This document shows, in pieces, positions 35,601 to 44,898 of a stretch of 64,000 bases of DNA (positions are counted from its first letter, which is position 1; each line of letters opens with the position of its first letter). Where the stretch lies: NCBI RefSeq assembly GCF_023684385.1, contig NZ_JAGSOJ010000002.1, positions 992,001 through 1,056,000 of the forward strand, given 5' to 3'. This DNA is from Oceanirhabdus seepicola (GTDB taxonomy: Bacteria; Bacillota; Clostridia; Clostridiales; Clostridiaceae). The notes below the pieces were generated by a model. That model was not told where the DNA came from. It saw only the letters and a list, made by a program, of their open reading frames with translations, and made no database searches. The translations under genes and the position numbers were made by a program.

Positions 35601-38039
35601 AATGGTCAAACATGGGAGAAAGTGCTTGAGCAAGATGGTATAAAGGATTCATGGGATACAGTAGCTATTCCTCTAAGCAAGTATACAGGAAATACAGTTA
35701 ATATAAGATTCCTTTTAGAAAGTGATAGCTTATATACTAAAAAAGGATGGTATGTTGATGATGTAACTATTTCAAGTACAACAAGTTCAGCTATTACACT
35801 TGAGACTTCATCTGATGTATCAAATAAAGTTTTAGAAGAAAACAAGCGTGAATATAAGGTTGATAAGAAGATCAATTATAGTACTGAAAAAGGTAACTAT
35901 AAGGTTTATACAGATAATAAGACTAATGTTGTAAGAGGATTACCTGTTGATGCAGTTGTAACAGTTGTTGAATCAGGCAGAAGCATGCATGTAAATCCAT
36001 TGAACGGATCTTATAGAATAATGCATCCTTCAAATAAAGAGGGGGAATCTTGGACAGTTCGTGTTGATGCTTATGGATATTATCCAGCAGAAGAACAAGT
36101 TCAATTGGAAGATAAGGGAGAAGTAATTAAAAACTTTGTTCTTGATAAAATACCAACAGGAACTATAAGTGGAACAATCCTTAATGAACGTACAGGCGAA
36201 CCAGTTGTGGGAGCATATGTAAGAGTTATTAATGATGCTAAAGTAGTTCCAGTTATGACAGATGAAAATGGAAACTTCACATTAAGTGATGTTATTCAAG
36301 GAGATTGGACAGTAAAAGTAACTCATGGAGAATATTATGAAAAAGAAGTTCAAGTTCATGTAAATGGTAATGAAGCTACAGAAGTAACTGTTGAAATGAA
36401 GCCATTTATAGGATTCAGTGATGAGATTGCTTATGATGATGGAACAGATGAAAATGCATCAGTATTGAATGATGCAGGAAATGGTTTTGCTGTTAGAATG
36501 ACACCTAATGGATCTACATTATTAAAAGGTGTAAACATTAAGTTATATGGTGAAGAATGGCCAACACCAGGTGGAAATGAATTCACAATGGCAGCATATG
36601 ATTCTAAGGAAGATGGAACTCCAGGAAAAATGATATTCCAGACAGATATTATAGAAGGAATTAGAGGCGAATGGAACTATGTAGATTTATCAAAGTATGG
36701 TTTTACAACCAATAAAGATTTCTATCTAACTACAATTCAAACAAAACCAGGTACAGAATCACCAGGTGTTTGTACAGATACAAGTTCTTCAAATGGAAGA
36801 AGTTACATGTATGTTGCTGGTGGATTCAAACTAATGGAAGAAGATGATGGAAACGTAATGATGCGTGCTGTAGTTGAGTATTCTTTAGATTGTCCTTCAA
36901 TCACAGTGCCAATTAATATGACTTATACAAATAATGATAAAGTAACTGTATCAGGTACAGTTAATACAGATAGCGAAGTAAAGGTATATGTAAATGGTGC
37001 TTTAGTGGAAACAGTACAAACTACTAATAAAGAATTCACTTCAGAAGTAGAATTAACTGAAGGAGAAAATAAAATTTATGTAACAGCTGAAATAGAATCA
37101 GGAGAAACTGATCCAAGTCAAACTATCGTAGTAATTAAGGACACAGTTAATCCTAAACTAAATATTGAAACTCCAGTTGATGGAACTGTAGTTAATAAAG
37201 AAGTTGTTACTGTAAAAGGTAACGTAGTAGATATTAATATAGCTGAGATCTTAGTAAATGGAGAAAGCGTTGAATTTAATAAAGATGGAACTTTCAAAAC
37301 TAAGATTATAGTAAACGATGGAGAAAATGTTATAAAGATTCAAGCAGTTGACAAAGCTGGTAATAAAGAATCTAAAGAAGTAAAAGTTACAGTAAATAAA
37401 AATGCTCCAACTATTACTGATATCACTCCAGGTTCAGATGTAATTGTAAAAGCTGGTGATGAAGTTAAAGTTTCATTCCACAGTGATGCATTAGGGGCAA
37501 CAGCATATTTCAATATTATTGCATCTAATAATATAAGTGTGAATTCAAATAATAATGGTATTCAAATGGTTGAAGTAGAACCAGGATTCTATGAAGGTTC
37601 TTGGGTAGTTCCAGAAGGTGTAGCATTAATTAATGGGGCTATAAAAGTTGAAATAACTGATGTTTCTGGTAACCATGCAGAAGAAATTGCACCGGGAACA
37701 ATTACTACAGCTGATAATTTAAGTATTCCAATAGAAATATTAGGTTTAAACATTAAGCAACAATTTGGTGGAACGGTTGTAGAAGCTGAAATTAAGAATG
37801 TTAATAGAGTGACTCAAAGCCCAACATTAATAATCGTAGTATCTGACGATCAAAATAGAGTGGTTAATATTTCTACAGCTAACATTTCAGAATTATTACC
37901 AGGAAAATCAATTATACTTGGTTCAGGATTTAACAAACCTGAAAGTGGAACTTACACTGTAAGAGCACTTGTGTGGGATACAATTGAAAATATGGAATCT
38001 CTAGCAGAGCCGATGGAAAAACCATTTGTAATTGAGTAA
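32652..38039 (+). CDS. Large secreted subtilisin-family protease, bacillopeptidase F-like
   Basis: The 1795-residue protein has a signal peptide (residues 1-30, ending AIAFAA), a propeptide of I9 inhibitor type, and an S8 catalytic domain with Asp226 (VIDTGF), His275 (HGSHVTG) and Ser448 (GTSMASPH). After it come two immune-inhibitor-A/MAM-like beta domains (WQWGEPTTGPE and WEWGVPTAGPE mark their starts), a fibronectin III-like domain between them, carboxypeptidase-regulatory-like domains (GTISGTILNERTGEPVVGAY) and Ig-like domains. The order matches bacillopeptidase F. No LPXTG or cell-wall repeat is seen, so it is probably released. It is followed by another large secreted protein. Confidence 0.9.
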   Translation: MQKRFRNYLAVLLTILVSLFAFSPAIAFAANTDVNGTSSRNSQLKQISKNKIKSEVNKAFEDDEFVEVLIEMNKQVNTKIASEKATKKLSSKATPYQTKIAKRFAVVDALKSTAKMTQKDLLDYLEKQQNIGKVKEFKSFYIVNMVYVKTTKEVVEELSYRTEIKSINLNNKIEMDWPTISKTNNIKTNNINSDDSIEWGLKNIEVPAVWDTYGIYGDGVVVGVIDTGFEWEHEALQSKWRGFNPDDPANPTTEGNWFDAVNGQEMPYDIAEIPHGSHVTGTILGQDPDGENKIGVAPNAQFITAKAFTKDGGEDAWLIAAGEWMLAPNGDPSLAPDIINNSWGGDPGLNEWYRPMVEAWRHAGILPVFSAGNEPNGVPAPPASVEAPSNYPECFAVGATNVNNERGSFSRRGPGPYDGDLKPDVAAPGVNVRSSVPGGYEDGWNGTSMASPHVSGLAALLLSANASLTPDELEEIMAETATPITDDDYAEAPNYGYGHGIINAFNAVSSIASGLGVIKGNVLRDGSDVQEPTILNHVQLKDQYTGFNAEVEIEVEDDIAITNVELLLKVDGNPYWMIIPLNITSGDHKKGVYGGKIPGGLVQEPGFQYKIKVSDYGNNSVETDVYDVNVKFGEKPDEYSTDFSEEPSDWLIMNGEWQWGEPTTGPEIEDGNKLVATNLHADYSNNKDSMFVTPPLDLRDKEYAALTLKHWFKIADTYDKARVAITNDLGENWETVYEFTEGATEWKDLYVNLADYAKSPEPVFVAFVFQSSLYGAAEGWYLDDVNLLGEDNIAPQTPTNLQAEATTVGINLSWDKSDDVDIEKYEIYRSTTASGMSLELMGESQTTSYVDSTIEDGEAYKYSVKAFDYAGNVSEASDEVIIAAPSIVILYSYDFEENTEGWTSGGEENSWEWGVPTAGPESAFSGEKVWATNLSGDYENFSECWLESPEIDLTEVESADLAFKQWMITEAGYDTAYVEISTDNGQTWEKVLEQDGIKDSWDTVAIPLSKYTGNTVNIRFLLESDSLYTKKGWYVDDVTISSTTSSAITLETSSDVSNKVLEENKREYKVDKKINYSTEKGNYKVYTDNKTNVVRGLPVDAVVTVVESGRSMHVNPLNGSYRIMHPSNKEGESWTVRVDAYGYYPAEEQVQLEDKGEVIKNFVLDKIPTGTISGTILNERTGEPVVGAYVRVINDAKVVPVMTDENGNFTLSDVIQGDWTVKVTHGEYYEKEVQVHVNGNEATEVTVEMKPFIGFSDEIAYDDGTDENASVLNDAGNGFAVRMTPNGSTLLKGVNIKLYGEEWPTPGGNEFTMAAYDSKEDGTPGKMIFQTDIIEGIRGEWNYVDLSKYGFTTNKDFYLTTIQTKPGTESPGVCTDTSSSNGRSYMYVAGGFKLMEEDDGNVMMRAVVEYSLDCPSITVPINMTYTNNDKVTVSGTVNTDSEVKVYVNGALVETVQTTNKEFTSEVELTEGENKIYVTAEIESGETDPSQTIVVIKDTVNPKLNIETPVDGTVVNKEVVTVKGNVVDINIAEILVNGESVEFNKDGTFKTKIIVNDGENVIKIQAVDKAGNKESKEVKVTVNKNAPTITDITPGSDVIVKAGDEVKVSFHSDALGATAYFNIIASNNISVNSNNNGIQMVEVEPGFYEGSWVVPEGVALINGAIKVEITDVSGNHAEEIAPGTITTADNLSIPIEILGLNIKQQFGGTVVEAEIKNVNRVTQSPTLIIVVSDDQNRVVNISTANISELLPGKSIILGSGFNKPESGTYTVRALVWDTIENMESLAEPMEKPFVIE

Positions 38040-38044
38040 TAATT

Positions 38045-38075
38045 AGAAAGAGAAGGTTCATCCTTCTCTTTCTGT
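38045..38075 (+). terminator. Terminator after the protease gene
   Basis: AGAAAGAGAAGG and CCTTCTCTTTCT form a perfect 12-bp stem around TTCAT, followed by a short T-rich tail. Confidence 0.7.
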
Positions 38076-38111
38076 TTAAGATACTAAAATATTATTGGGG
38101 GAGGAATATTT

Positions 38112-41100
38112 ATGAATTACAGAAAGGTGGCTTGTATAGCATTATCACTCTTAATTGGAAGTAGTGTGACAAGTTATGCTGATATACCCAAAGGTACAGT
38201 TGTTATTGATAATAAAGCATATGACTTACACTATATCAATCAAGAAGTAAATTTAAAAAACATATATAAACAGTATGTAAATGCTGTATCGGATATATAT
38301 GTAAAAAGTAACAATGGAAAATGGTACAATAATTCTACTGGTAAGGAAATATCAAAGGAATTTATTCCACAAGTTACTTATATAGATGAAAGTGGTAAGG
38401 TGTCTGATTATTCACAAGAAGATGGTGTTGAGATAGAATTAGCAGCTGAAAATGTTAGTTTTATAAATGCTAATCAAGTAAAAATCCAATTTAATAAAAA
38501 AATGATGGAAGAATCAGTACTTAATAAAAGCAATTATAAAATTGGTGAAAAAGATTTAAGTGAAAATGATATTGTTGAATTTAAAGAAGATGGAAAGACA
38601 GTAATAATTACCTTAGAGAATAGTTTAGAAGGAAAAATTATTGATACTAGTATTTTTATTTCAGAAAAAATATTAGATATAAATAATAATCCTCTCAATA
38701 ATAATTTTACCCGAAATATATTAGTAATCAATGATGGTGAAGCTCAACTTGATAAAGAAATTCATGAAGATATTAATATTATAGTAAATAACTTTAATTT
38801 AAACAATATTAATATCAATGGAGATATATATATAAATGCTGACAATGTAAAAGTGAATAAAATAATTTCAAGTGGAAAAATAATTATTAATGAAGGTGAA
38901 AATAGAAAAACTGAACTTTCAAATTCTGAATTTAAAAAAATAAATGTGTTATCTAATGGACAGGAGAGTATTATTTTAAATAGTATAAAAGCAGATACTT
39001 TATATTTAAACAGTAATGAGGCTGGCAGAATTACTGCTAAGGGAAGTACAAAAATCAGTAAGACAATAGTACAAAGTTCAGCAACATTAGATCTTATAAG
39101 TGGTTCTCTAGGTAAAGTAACAATTAATATTCATAAAGATAAAGGAAGTCAAAGTTTAGTAGAGTTTAAGGGTAAATTTAAAGATTCTATAATAATGGAA
39201 TCTGGAGCAAGGCTTAATTTCTTGCAAGGAGCAGAGTGTAAGAAGCTAGATGTTAGACCATTTTTCAGAGATTCAGTAATAACTGTTGAAGGTACAGTGA
39301 AGAATATTGAAGTTAACAGAGAGTGCATCTTAAATATCTTGAAAAAAGCAAATATCACAAATGAAATACTTGTTAACTGTAAATCAAAAATAAATGGTGA
39401 AAAAGGTTCAAAAGTAAATAAATTAAATATTTCGCCAAACAACAATATAGATAAGATAAACATAGCAGGAGAATTTAAGCATATAGAAATAACAGAAGAT
39501 GCTAATATAGAGTTTATTGAAAATACAGTTATTCATAAATTAGTTGCGTATAAAAATGTTATTTTAAATGGATATAAGACTGTAAAGATTAAAGAAATAC
39601 AAGCAGATAAAGAAGTTGATATAAAGAAAGAAGATAACGCTAGAAATAAGGGGTTTAATTTACCGAATATTAAGCCTATTCAAAAGAATAGTAGTTCAAC
39701 TTCAACAAACTCAGGAGGATCATCTTCTTCTAGTAATTCAGGAGGGTCATCTTCCAATAATTCAGGAGGCGGTGGAAACTCAGGTACTGTTTCCAATTCT
39801 AAGCCTGAAGCTAATAGTGTTACTATATCTGGGGAAGTTAAAGTAGGCCAACGGATAACTGGTAATTATCAATTCTATGACAAAAATAGTGATAATGAAG
39901 GAAATTCAATATTTAAATGGTATAGAGCAGATGATATGAATGGAACAAACAAGAGCAAAATATCCAATGAGAGTGGCAAAACTTATATACTAACTAATAG
40001 AGATGTAGGTAAATATATCTCCTTTGAAGTTACACCAGTAGCTACCAGTGGAGAAAAAACTGGAACTGCAGTAATGAGTAATTTTATTGGACCTGTTGAA
40101 GAAGTAGTTGTAGCAGATACAGAAAAACCAGTAATCACATTGAAGGGAAGTAAGACAATAAATCTAGAAGTAGGAGATGTATATGAAGAGGCTGGAGCAA
40201 CAGCAGTTGATAATATAGACGGAAATATAACAGACAACATAGTAAGGACAATTACAAATCAACAAGGAAATCAAGTAGACAAAGTAGATACAACAAAAGC
40301 AGGGGAATATACAATCAGTTACAATGTAAGTGATGTAGCTAGCAACCAAGCTAACGAGGTAACAAGAACTGTAATAGTAAAAGAAAAAGAGGTACCTCAA
40401 CAGGTATCAGTAGATATTCAAGTGGATGGTTATAAAGTCATAATAACAGTAGAAGGAGAGAACTTAAGTCACTTTGTAGAACTTAAAATTATTAATAAAG
40501 AAACAGGTGAATTAGAGTTTGCTGATACACGTACATCTGAAAACAATAGTGTTGTGTTTACAAAGACAATTGAAAAGGTAGGAGAATTTACAGCAGATAT
40601 CAAACCATTTGATAAGGGAGATATAATTCAAAAAGACTTTAGAATTCAAGGGGAAGCTCCTGATCCAGATACAGAGAAACCTAAAATTAGCTTAAATGGT
40701 AAAAAAGAAATTGAGCTAGAATTTGGTGACATATACAATGAACCTGGAGCAACAGCAGTGGACAACAAAGACAGAGATATCACAGAGAATATTGTAGTGA
40801 CAATAACAAATCAACAAGGTAATGAAGTTGATATAGTAGACACAACATCAGCAGGAGAATTCACAATTCATTACAATGTAACTGACCAAGCTGGAAACGT
40901 AGCTAATGAGGTTACAAGAACAGTTATCGTAAATGAAAAAGAAGTACCTGAACATGTAGGAGTAGGTATTGAAGTGTTTCGTTATAATGTTGCGATAACA
41001 GTAGTGGGAGAAAACTTAAGTAACTCTGTAGAAATTACAATCATTAATAAAGAAACAGGTGAAGTAGTGTTAGCAGATACACGTACACCTGAAAATGATA

Positions 41101-41762
41101 GAGTAGTGTTCACAGAGAGAATCGACAAGGTAGGAAAATATATAGTAGATATAAAACCATTTGATAATGAATATACAATTCAAGGAGAGTTTACAATTCA
41201 AGGTGAAAATCAAGGGGTAGTAGATATAAGAAGACCAATAATCACAATGAATGGAAGTGAAGTGGTAGAACTCGAAGTAGGAGATCCATATGTAGATGCG
41301 GGAGCAACAGCTGAAGATGATAGAGACGGAGATGTCACAGACAATATTATAGTGACAATAAAAGATCAACAAGGAAATGAAGTTAATGCAGTAGACACAT
41401 CATCACCAGGAGAATTCAGAATTCATTACAATGTATTTGACCAATCTAGAAATCCAGCAGAAGAGGTAACAAGAACAGTTATAGTAAATGAAAAAGAAGT
41501 GCCTCAAGAAGATCCTGTAACAATAGAAGTTGATGGATATAACGTTAAGATAACAATAGAAGGAGAAAGTCTTAAACATTCAGCATCTCTAATAATAATC
41601 AATAAAGAAACTGGTGTGAAAGAAGATATACAAGAAAAAGTTCCTGTTGGAAATAAAGTAGTCTTTGAAAGAAGAATTCAAAAAAAAGGTGAATTTACAG
41701 CAATCATAAAAGCATTTACAAATGGAGATATAATAGAAAAAGATTTTAGTATAAATGAATAA
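38112..41762 (+). CDS. Large secreted surface protein with Ig-like repeats
   Basis: The 1216-residue protein has a signal peptide (1-23, ending TSYA), an SbsA-type Ig-like domain (about 110-205: ENVSFINANQVKIQFNKKM), a long Asn/Ile-rich beta-helix-like region (about 210-510), a Ser/Gly/Asn linker (about 525-560), and an Ig-like segment. It then has three tandem modules of about 184 residues. Each module pairs a DUF5011-type domain (DTEKPVITLKGSKTINLEVG, then EAGATAVDN) with a second beta domain (VDGYKVIITVEGENL). No sortase motif is seen. AAGTATT-type spacing is absent; GGGGGAGG precedes the ATG. An adhesive or matrix role is inferred. Confidence 0.75.
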   Translation: MNYRKVACIALSLLIGSSVTSYADIPKGTVVIDNKAYDLHYINQEVNLKNIYKQYVNAVSDIYVKSNNGKWYNNSTGKEISKEFIPQVTYIDESGKVSDYSQEDGVEIELAAENVSFINANQVKIQFNKKMMEESVLNKSNYKIGEKDLSENDIVEFKEDGKTVIITLENSLEGKIIDTSIFISEKILDINNNPLNNNFTRNILVINDGEAQLDKEIHEDINIIVNNFNLNNININGDIYINADNVKVNKIISSGKIIINEGENRKTELSNSEFKKINVLSNGQESIILNSIKADTLYLNSNEAGRITAKGSTKISKTIVQSSATLDLISGSLGKVTINIHKDKGSQSLVEFKGKFKDSIIMESGARLNFLQGAECKKLDVRPFFRDSVITVEGTVKNIEVNRECILNILKKANITNEILVNCKSKINGEKGSKVNKLNISPNNNIDKINIAGEFKHIEITEDANIEFIENTVIHKLVAYKNVILNGYKTVKIKEIQADKEVDIKKEDNARNKGFNLPNIKPIQKNSSSTSTNSGGSSSSSNSGGSSSNNSGGGGNSGTVSNSKPEANSVTISGEVKVGQRITGNYQFYDKNSDNEGNSIFKWYRADDMNGTNKSKISNESGKTYILTNRDVGKYISFEVTPVATSGEKTGTAVMSNFIGPVEEVVVADTEKPVITLKGSKTINLEVGDVYEEAGATAVDNIDGNITDNIVRTITNQQGNQVDKVDTTKAGEYTISYNVSDVASNQANEVTRTVIVKEKEVPQQVSVDIQVDGYKVIITVEGENLSHFVELKIINKETGELEFADTRTSENNSVVFTKTIEKVGEFTADIKPFDKGDIIQKDFRIQGEAPDPDTEKPKISLNGKKEIELEFGDIYNEPGATAVDNKDRDITENIVVTITNQQGNEVDIVDTTSAGEFTIHYNVTDQAGNVANEVTRTVIVNEKEVPEHVGVGIEVFRYNVAITVVGENLSNSVEITIINKETGEVVLADTRTPENDRVVFTERIDKVGKYIVDIKPFDNEYTIQGEFTIQGENQGVVDIRRPIITMNGSEVVELEVGDPYVDAGATAEDDRDGDVTDNIIVTIKDQQGNEVNAVDTSSPGEFRIHYNVFDQSRNPAEEVTRTVIVNEKEVPQEDPVTIEVDGYNVKITIEGESLKHSASLIIINKETGVKEDIQEKVPVGNKVVFERRIQKKGEFTAIIKAFTNGDIIEKDFSINE
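40115..41760 (+). repeat. Three tandem coding repeats in the surface protein
   Basis: The repeats begin near 40115, 40668 and 41219, a period of about 552 bp. Each encodes a DUF5011-type plus beta-domain pair. Nucleotide similarity is still visible across all three (for example EVTRTVIV followed by EKEVP), so copy number may vary between strains. Confidence 0.75.
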
Positions 41763-41800
41763 AGATATTTGTTATTTATACAAAAATGATAGTGAAATTC

Positions 41801-41829
41801 AAGCCTCTGCTTTTGTAGAGGCTTCTTTT
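41801..41829 (+). terminator. Terminator after the surface protein gene
   Basis: AAGCCTCT and AGAGGCTT pair around GCTTTTGT, followed by CTTTTTAT. It is nearly the same as the hairpin at 32079. A possible promoter (TTGTAG at 41813, TATAAT at 41835, 16-base spacer) for the sensor kinase gene overlaps it. Confidence 0.7.
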
Positions 41830-41873
41830 TATAGTATAATAAGTCTATAAATGAAATATCAGGAGATGGGGTT

Positions 41874-42986
41874 ATGGAGACAAGGGATACGATACTTTTT
41901 GAGGGAACGCTTTTTTTATATATTTTAGGGAGTACCATTGACGATAGCTTAGTTGGAATTGAATATAAAGTTTATGCGTTATTGGCATACATAATAATAA
42001 AATTAATATATTATCATTTTGAGCATAGAGTAATTAAGAGTTTATTGTTAATAGGGATAAATATTTATATTTTCATAGTTGCATCCACGCTGCAATTTAA
42101 CATGATACTTGTTATTGCATCTATAAATGTGATGCAATTATCAAAAAATATAAGCAATGGAAATAGATTTATAATAACTTTTTTAATAACACTGGTAAGT
42201 TGTACTCTGTTCAAAATTAAGATATTTGTGATGTTGTTCTTCTGGATACTTAGCTATGGAGCTATTGTATTTATTGAGAGCAAAAATAAGAGGATAATAA
42301 CTGGGAAGAGTAAAATAATTGAGCTTGAAGAGGAGAGATATGCTCTTGGTAAAAATCAATCAAAATTCGTGGAACGTGAGAAGACTATAAAGATCATAAC
42401 ACAGATGGATGAGAGGAACAGGATATCACAGAATATCCATGATACTATAGGCCATACACTTGCAGGTTCACTGATGCAGCTACAGGCGCTTAAGATAATG
42501 ATTACTGAAGAAAGTCAGAAGGATATACTAAATAGGGTAATAAATGAATTAAAAAATGGTATGGATGAGACGCGAAAGGTTCTTAAAAAGATAAAACCTG
42601 ATAATAACGAGAATGGATTAAATGCTCTTAAGAAGATGTGTATGAAGCTTGAAGATAATGAGCTTGAGATTATATTGAAATATAATTGTCACGAGGATAT
42701 ACCCATACATTACTGGAACATAATAAATACAAATATAAAGGAAGCGTTCACTAATTTATTGAAATATTCAGATGCATCAAAGGTGAATATTACATTTGAA
42801 GAAATGAATAAGTTCATAAAAATTGAGGTAAAAGATAACGGAAAAGGTTGTAAAAATATTAAAAAGGGTATGGGAATTAGAGGAATAGAAGAGAGAGTAG
42901 GGATTATAGGTGGAAAGCTTATAACCCACGGAGATTGTGGATTCTCCCTTATTCAGATAATACCGAAGGAGATGAAAAATGAATAA
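41874..42986 (+). CDS. Sensor histidine kinase (NarL/LiaS-type)
   Basis: The 370-residue kinase has about four to five hydrophobic segments in the first 130 residues without a large extracellular domain. A cytoplasmic coiled linker follows, then the HisKA_3 dimerisation segment with the phosphorylated His in RISQNIHDTIGHTL (near residue 191), and a C-terminal ATPase domain (VKDNGKGCKNIKKGMGIRGI). It phosphorylates the response regulator encoded next, overlapping it by 8 bases. With the downstream ABC genes it resembles the LnrJ kinase that senses membrane-active antibiotics in Bacillus; that ligand is inferred only. Confidence 0.88.
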   Translation: METRDTILFEGTLFLYILGSTIDDSLVGIEYKVYALLAYIIIKLIYYHFEHRVIKSLLLIGINIYIFIVASTLQFNMILVIASINVMQLSKNISNGNRFIITFLITLVSCTLFKIKIFVMLFFWILSYGAIVFIESKNKRIITGKSKIIELEEERYALGKNQSKFVEREKTIKIITQMDERNRISQNIHDTIGHTLAGSLMQLQALKIMITEESQKDILNRVINELKNGMDETRKVLKKIKPDNNENGLNALKKMCMKLEDNELEIILKYNCHEDIPIHYWNIINTNIKEAFTNLLKYSDASKVNITFEEMNKFIKIEVKDNGKGCKNIKKGMGIRGIEERVGIIGGKLITHGDCGFSLIQIIPKEMKNE

Positions 42987-43599
42987 AATAAAGGTTTTAA
43001 TATGTGATGATGATACCTTAATAAGGGATGCCTTGAAGATTATATTAAGTGCAGGGGGAGAAATCGAAGTTGTGGACACTGCGGTTAATGGAGAAGATGG
43101 AGTAAATAAGGCAATTAGAAATGAAGTTGATGTGGTGTTGCTTGATATAAGGATGCCAGTTATGAATGGTGTTGAAGCTTGTAAGGAGATTAAAGATAAG
43201 ACAAATAGTCGAGTACTTGTATTAACAACATTTGACGAGGATGAATACATAGTACAAGCTATTAAGAATGGTGCTTCTGGTTATATGTTAAAGAGTAGTG
43301 ACCCTAAGGAGATAATAGATGCAATAAAAATAATAAACAATGGTAATACATATATGCAGGGCGATATTATGGATAAACTCAGGGAGAATATATTCCAAAA
43401 TAATTCCTCAAAGAAGTTAGAGAATTTTACTGAGAGAGAGAAGCAGATAATTGAACTGATATCAGAAGGACTGAGTAACAAGGAAATATCACAGAAAATA
43501 TTTATTTCAGAAGGTACAGTTAAGAATTATATAACATCAATATTGAACAAGACCAATTTAAAACATCGAACACAAATAGCAATCTGGTACTTGAAGTGA
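42979..43599 (+). CDS. NarL-family response regulator
   Basis: The 206-residue protein has an N-terminal receiver domain (acidic pocket CDDDTL, phosphorylated Asp in VLLDIRMP, conserved Lys in GYMLKSSD) and a C-terminal LuxR-type helix-turn-helix (LTEREKQ-like FTEREKQIIELI and LSNKEISQKIFISEGTVKNY). It probably activates the ABC exporter operon downstream. Its stop codon lies in the left arm of a dispersed repeat copy. Confidence 0.92.
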   Translation: MNKIKVLICDDDTLIRDALKIILSAGGEIEVVDTAVNGEDGVNKAIRNEVDVVLLDIRMPVMNGVEACKEIKDKTNSRVLVLTTFDEDEYIVQAIKNGASGYMLKSSDPKEIIDAIKIINNGNTYMQGDIMDKLRENIFQNNSSKKLENFTEREKQIIELISEGLSNKEISQKIFISEGTVKNYITSILNKTNLKHRTQIAIWYLK

Positions 43600-43719
43600 G
43601 GCACTCAAAATGCCCAATCTCGGCGTCATTTCACCTCACTGTGCTGCTCATGTACCAATTCGTACACTCCGCTGCTCGTTCGGCTCATTCCTTGATCTTG
43701 AACATTTTGAGCACCTCAC
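43596..43719 (+). repeat. Dispersed structured repeat, full copy 3
   Basis: The outer arms GTGAGGCACTCAAAATG and CATTTTGAGCACCTCAC match at 15 of 17 positions. The core has CCCAATCTCGGCGTCA, GTGCTGCTCATGTACC, CGTACACTCCGCTGCTCGTT and CCTTGATCTTGAA. The left arm covers the stop codon of the response regulator gene. Confidence 0.8.
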
Positions 43720-43772
43720 TTTCTAAAGGTCAAGAAGTGTTCTAAATAATGAGATTGAAAAGGCTCAATATC

Positions 43773-43806
43773 AAAGGATATGACTTTAGTCATGTCCTTT
43801 TTATTA
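43773..43806 (+). terminator. Terminator between the two-component and ABC genes
   Basis: AAAGGATATGAC and GTCATGTCCTTT form a 12-bp stem (one G-T) around TTTA, followed by TTATT. With the repeat at 43596 it fills most of the gap; the rest (43807-43944) should hold the ABC operon promoter, which could not be placed clearly. Confidence 0.7.
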
Positions 43807-43944
43807 CTTTCTGTACTTAATTTCAAGAAGCATTTTCCATATAATAAAATTATAGATATACTACATTGAAATAAAATATAAGATATTCAGATGAATGAAG
43901 AATATCAACAACATTTGTTCTTTATATATAAGGAGGGGTTATAA

Positions 43945-44883
43945 ATGGCTATGATAGAGGTTAAAGGATTAATAAAAAAATTTAAGGATGTTACAGCATT
44001 AGACTGTGTTGATTTTTCTGTTAAAGAGGGAGAGATAATTGGATTATTGGGGCCTAATGGAGCCGGGAAATCTACGTTTATAAATATATTATGTGGACTT
44101 ATAAGCAGTGATAAAGGAGAGGCTAAGATTTTTGGTAAAGATATTAATAAAGAGATTAGGAAGATAAAGGGTGATATTGGGGTTGTTCCGCAGGATATTG
44201 CTATATATGGAGATCTTACTGCGTACGAGAATGTTAAATTCTTTGCAAGTCTGTATGGGATAAGAGGTAAGAAGGCTCATGAGTGTGTTATGGAAGCTTT
44301 AAAATTTGTTGAACTTGATGATAAAGCTAAATTAAAGCCATCAACATTTTCAGGGGGAATGAAGAGAAGACTTAATATAGCATGTGCTATAGCTCACTCT
44401 CCAAAGCTTATATTTATGGATGAGCCAACTGTTGGAATTGATCCACAGTCAAGAAATCATATACTTCAATCAGTTAAGAAGCTTAATGAGAATGGGGTTA
44501 CTGTAGTTTATACAAGTCACTACATGGAAGAGGTTGAAGAAATCTGTGAAAGAGTATTTATACTTGATCAAGGAAAAGTCATAGCACAGGGAAATAAAGA
44601 AGAATTAACAGCTCTTGTTACAGAATATAAAGAAATGAATATAGCAGTTGGATTTATTAATGAAGAAGATATAAAAGATATTGAAAACATTAAAGGCGTA
44701 GAAAATGTTAAGTTCAATGATAATGTAATATCCATTACTTCAGAAAAAGATAAGGATAATATGAATGAAATATTAGATTATTTAAGAGTAAAAGAAATAG
44801 AAATTAGAAGTATACAGATGAATGTTCCTAATCTTGAAACAGTTTTCTTAAGTTTAACTGGTAGAAAACTTAGAGATGATTAA
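43945..44883 (+). CDS. ABC exporter, ATP-binding protein
   Basis: The 312-residue ATPase shows Walker A GLLGPNGAGKST, signature FSGGMKRRLNIACA and Walker B LIFMDEPTVGID, followed by a C-terminal extension of the daunorubicin-resistance (DrrA-like) subfamily. AAGGAGGGG precedes the ATG. Two membrane components follow within 16 bases and by overlap. The set matches LnrL of the linearmycin-resistance exporter in layout; substrates may be antibiotics or lipids. Confidence 0.92.
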   Translation: MAMIEVKGLIKKFKDVTALDCVDFSVKEGEIIGLLGPNGAGKSTFINILCGLISSDKGEAKIFGKDINKEIRKIKGDIGVVPQDIAIYGDLTAYENVKFFASLYGIRGKKAHECVMEALKFVELDDKAKLKPSTFSGGMKRRLNIACAIAHSPKLIFMDEPTVGIDPQSRNHILQSVKKLNENGVTVVYTSHYMEEVEEICERVFILDQGKVIAQGNKEELTALVTEYKEMNIAVGFINEEDIKDIENIKGVENVKFNDNVISITSEKDKDNMNEILDYLRVKEIEIRSIQMNVPNLETVFLSLTGRKLRDD

Positions 44884-44898
44884 TGAGGAGGGGAAAGC

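Noticed and set aside
40164..41372. Minus-strand Cys/Tyr/Ile-rich frames opposite the surface protein repeats
   Set aside because: They recur at the same place in each repeat module and are shadows of the plus-strand coding repeats.
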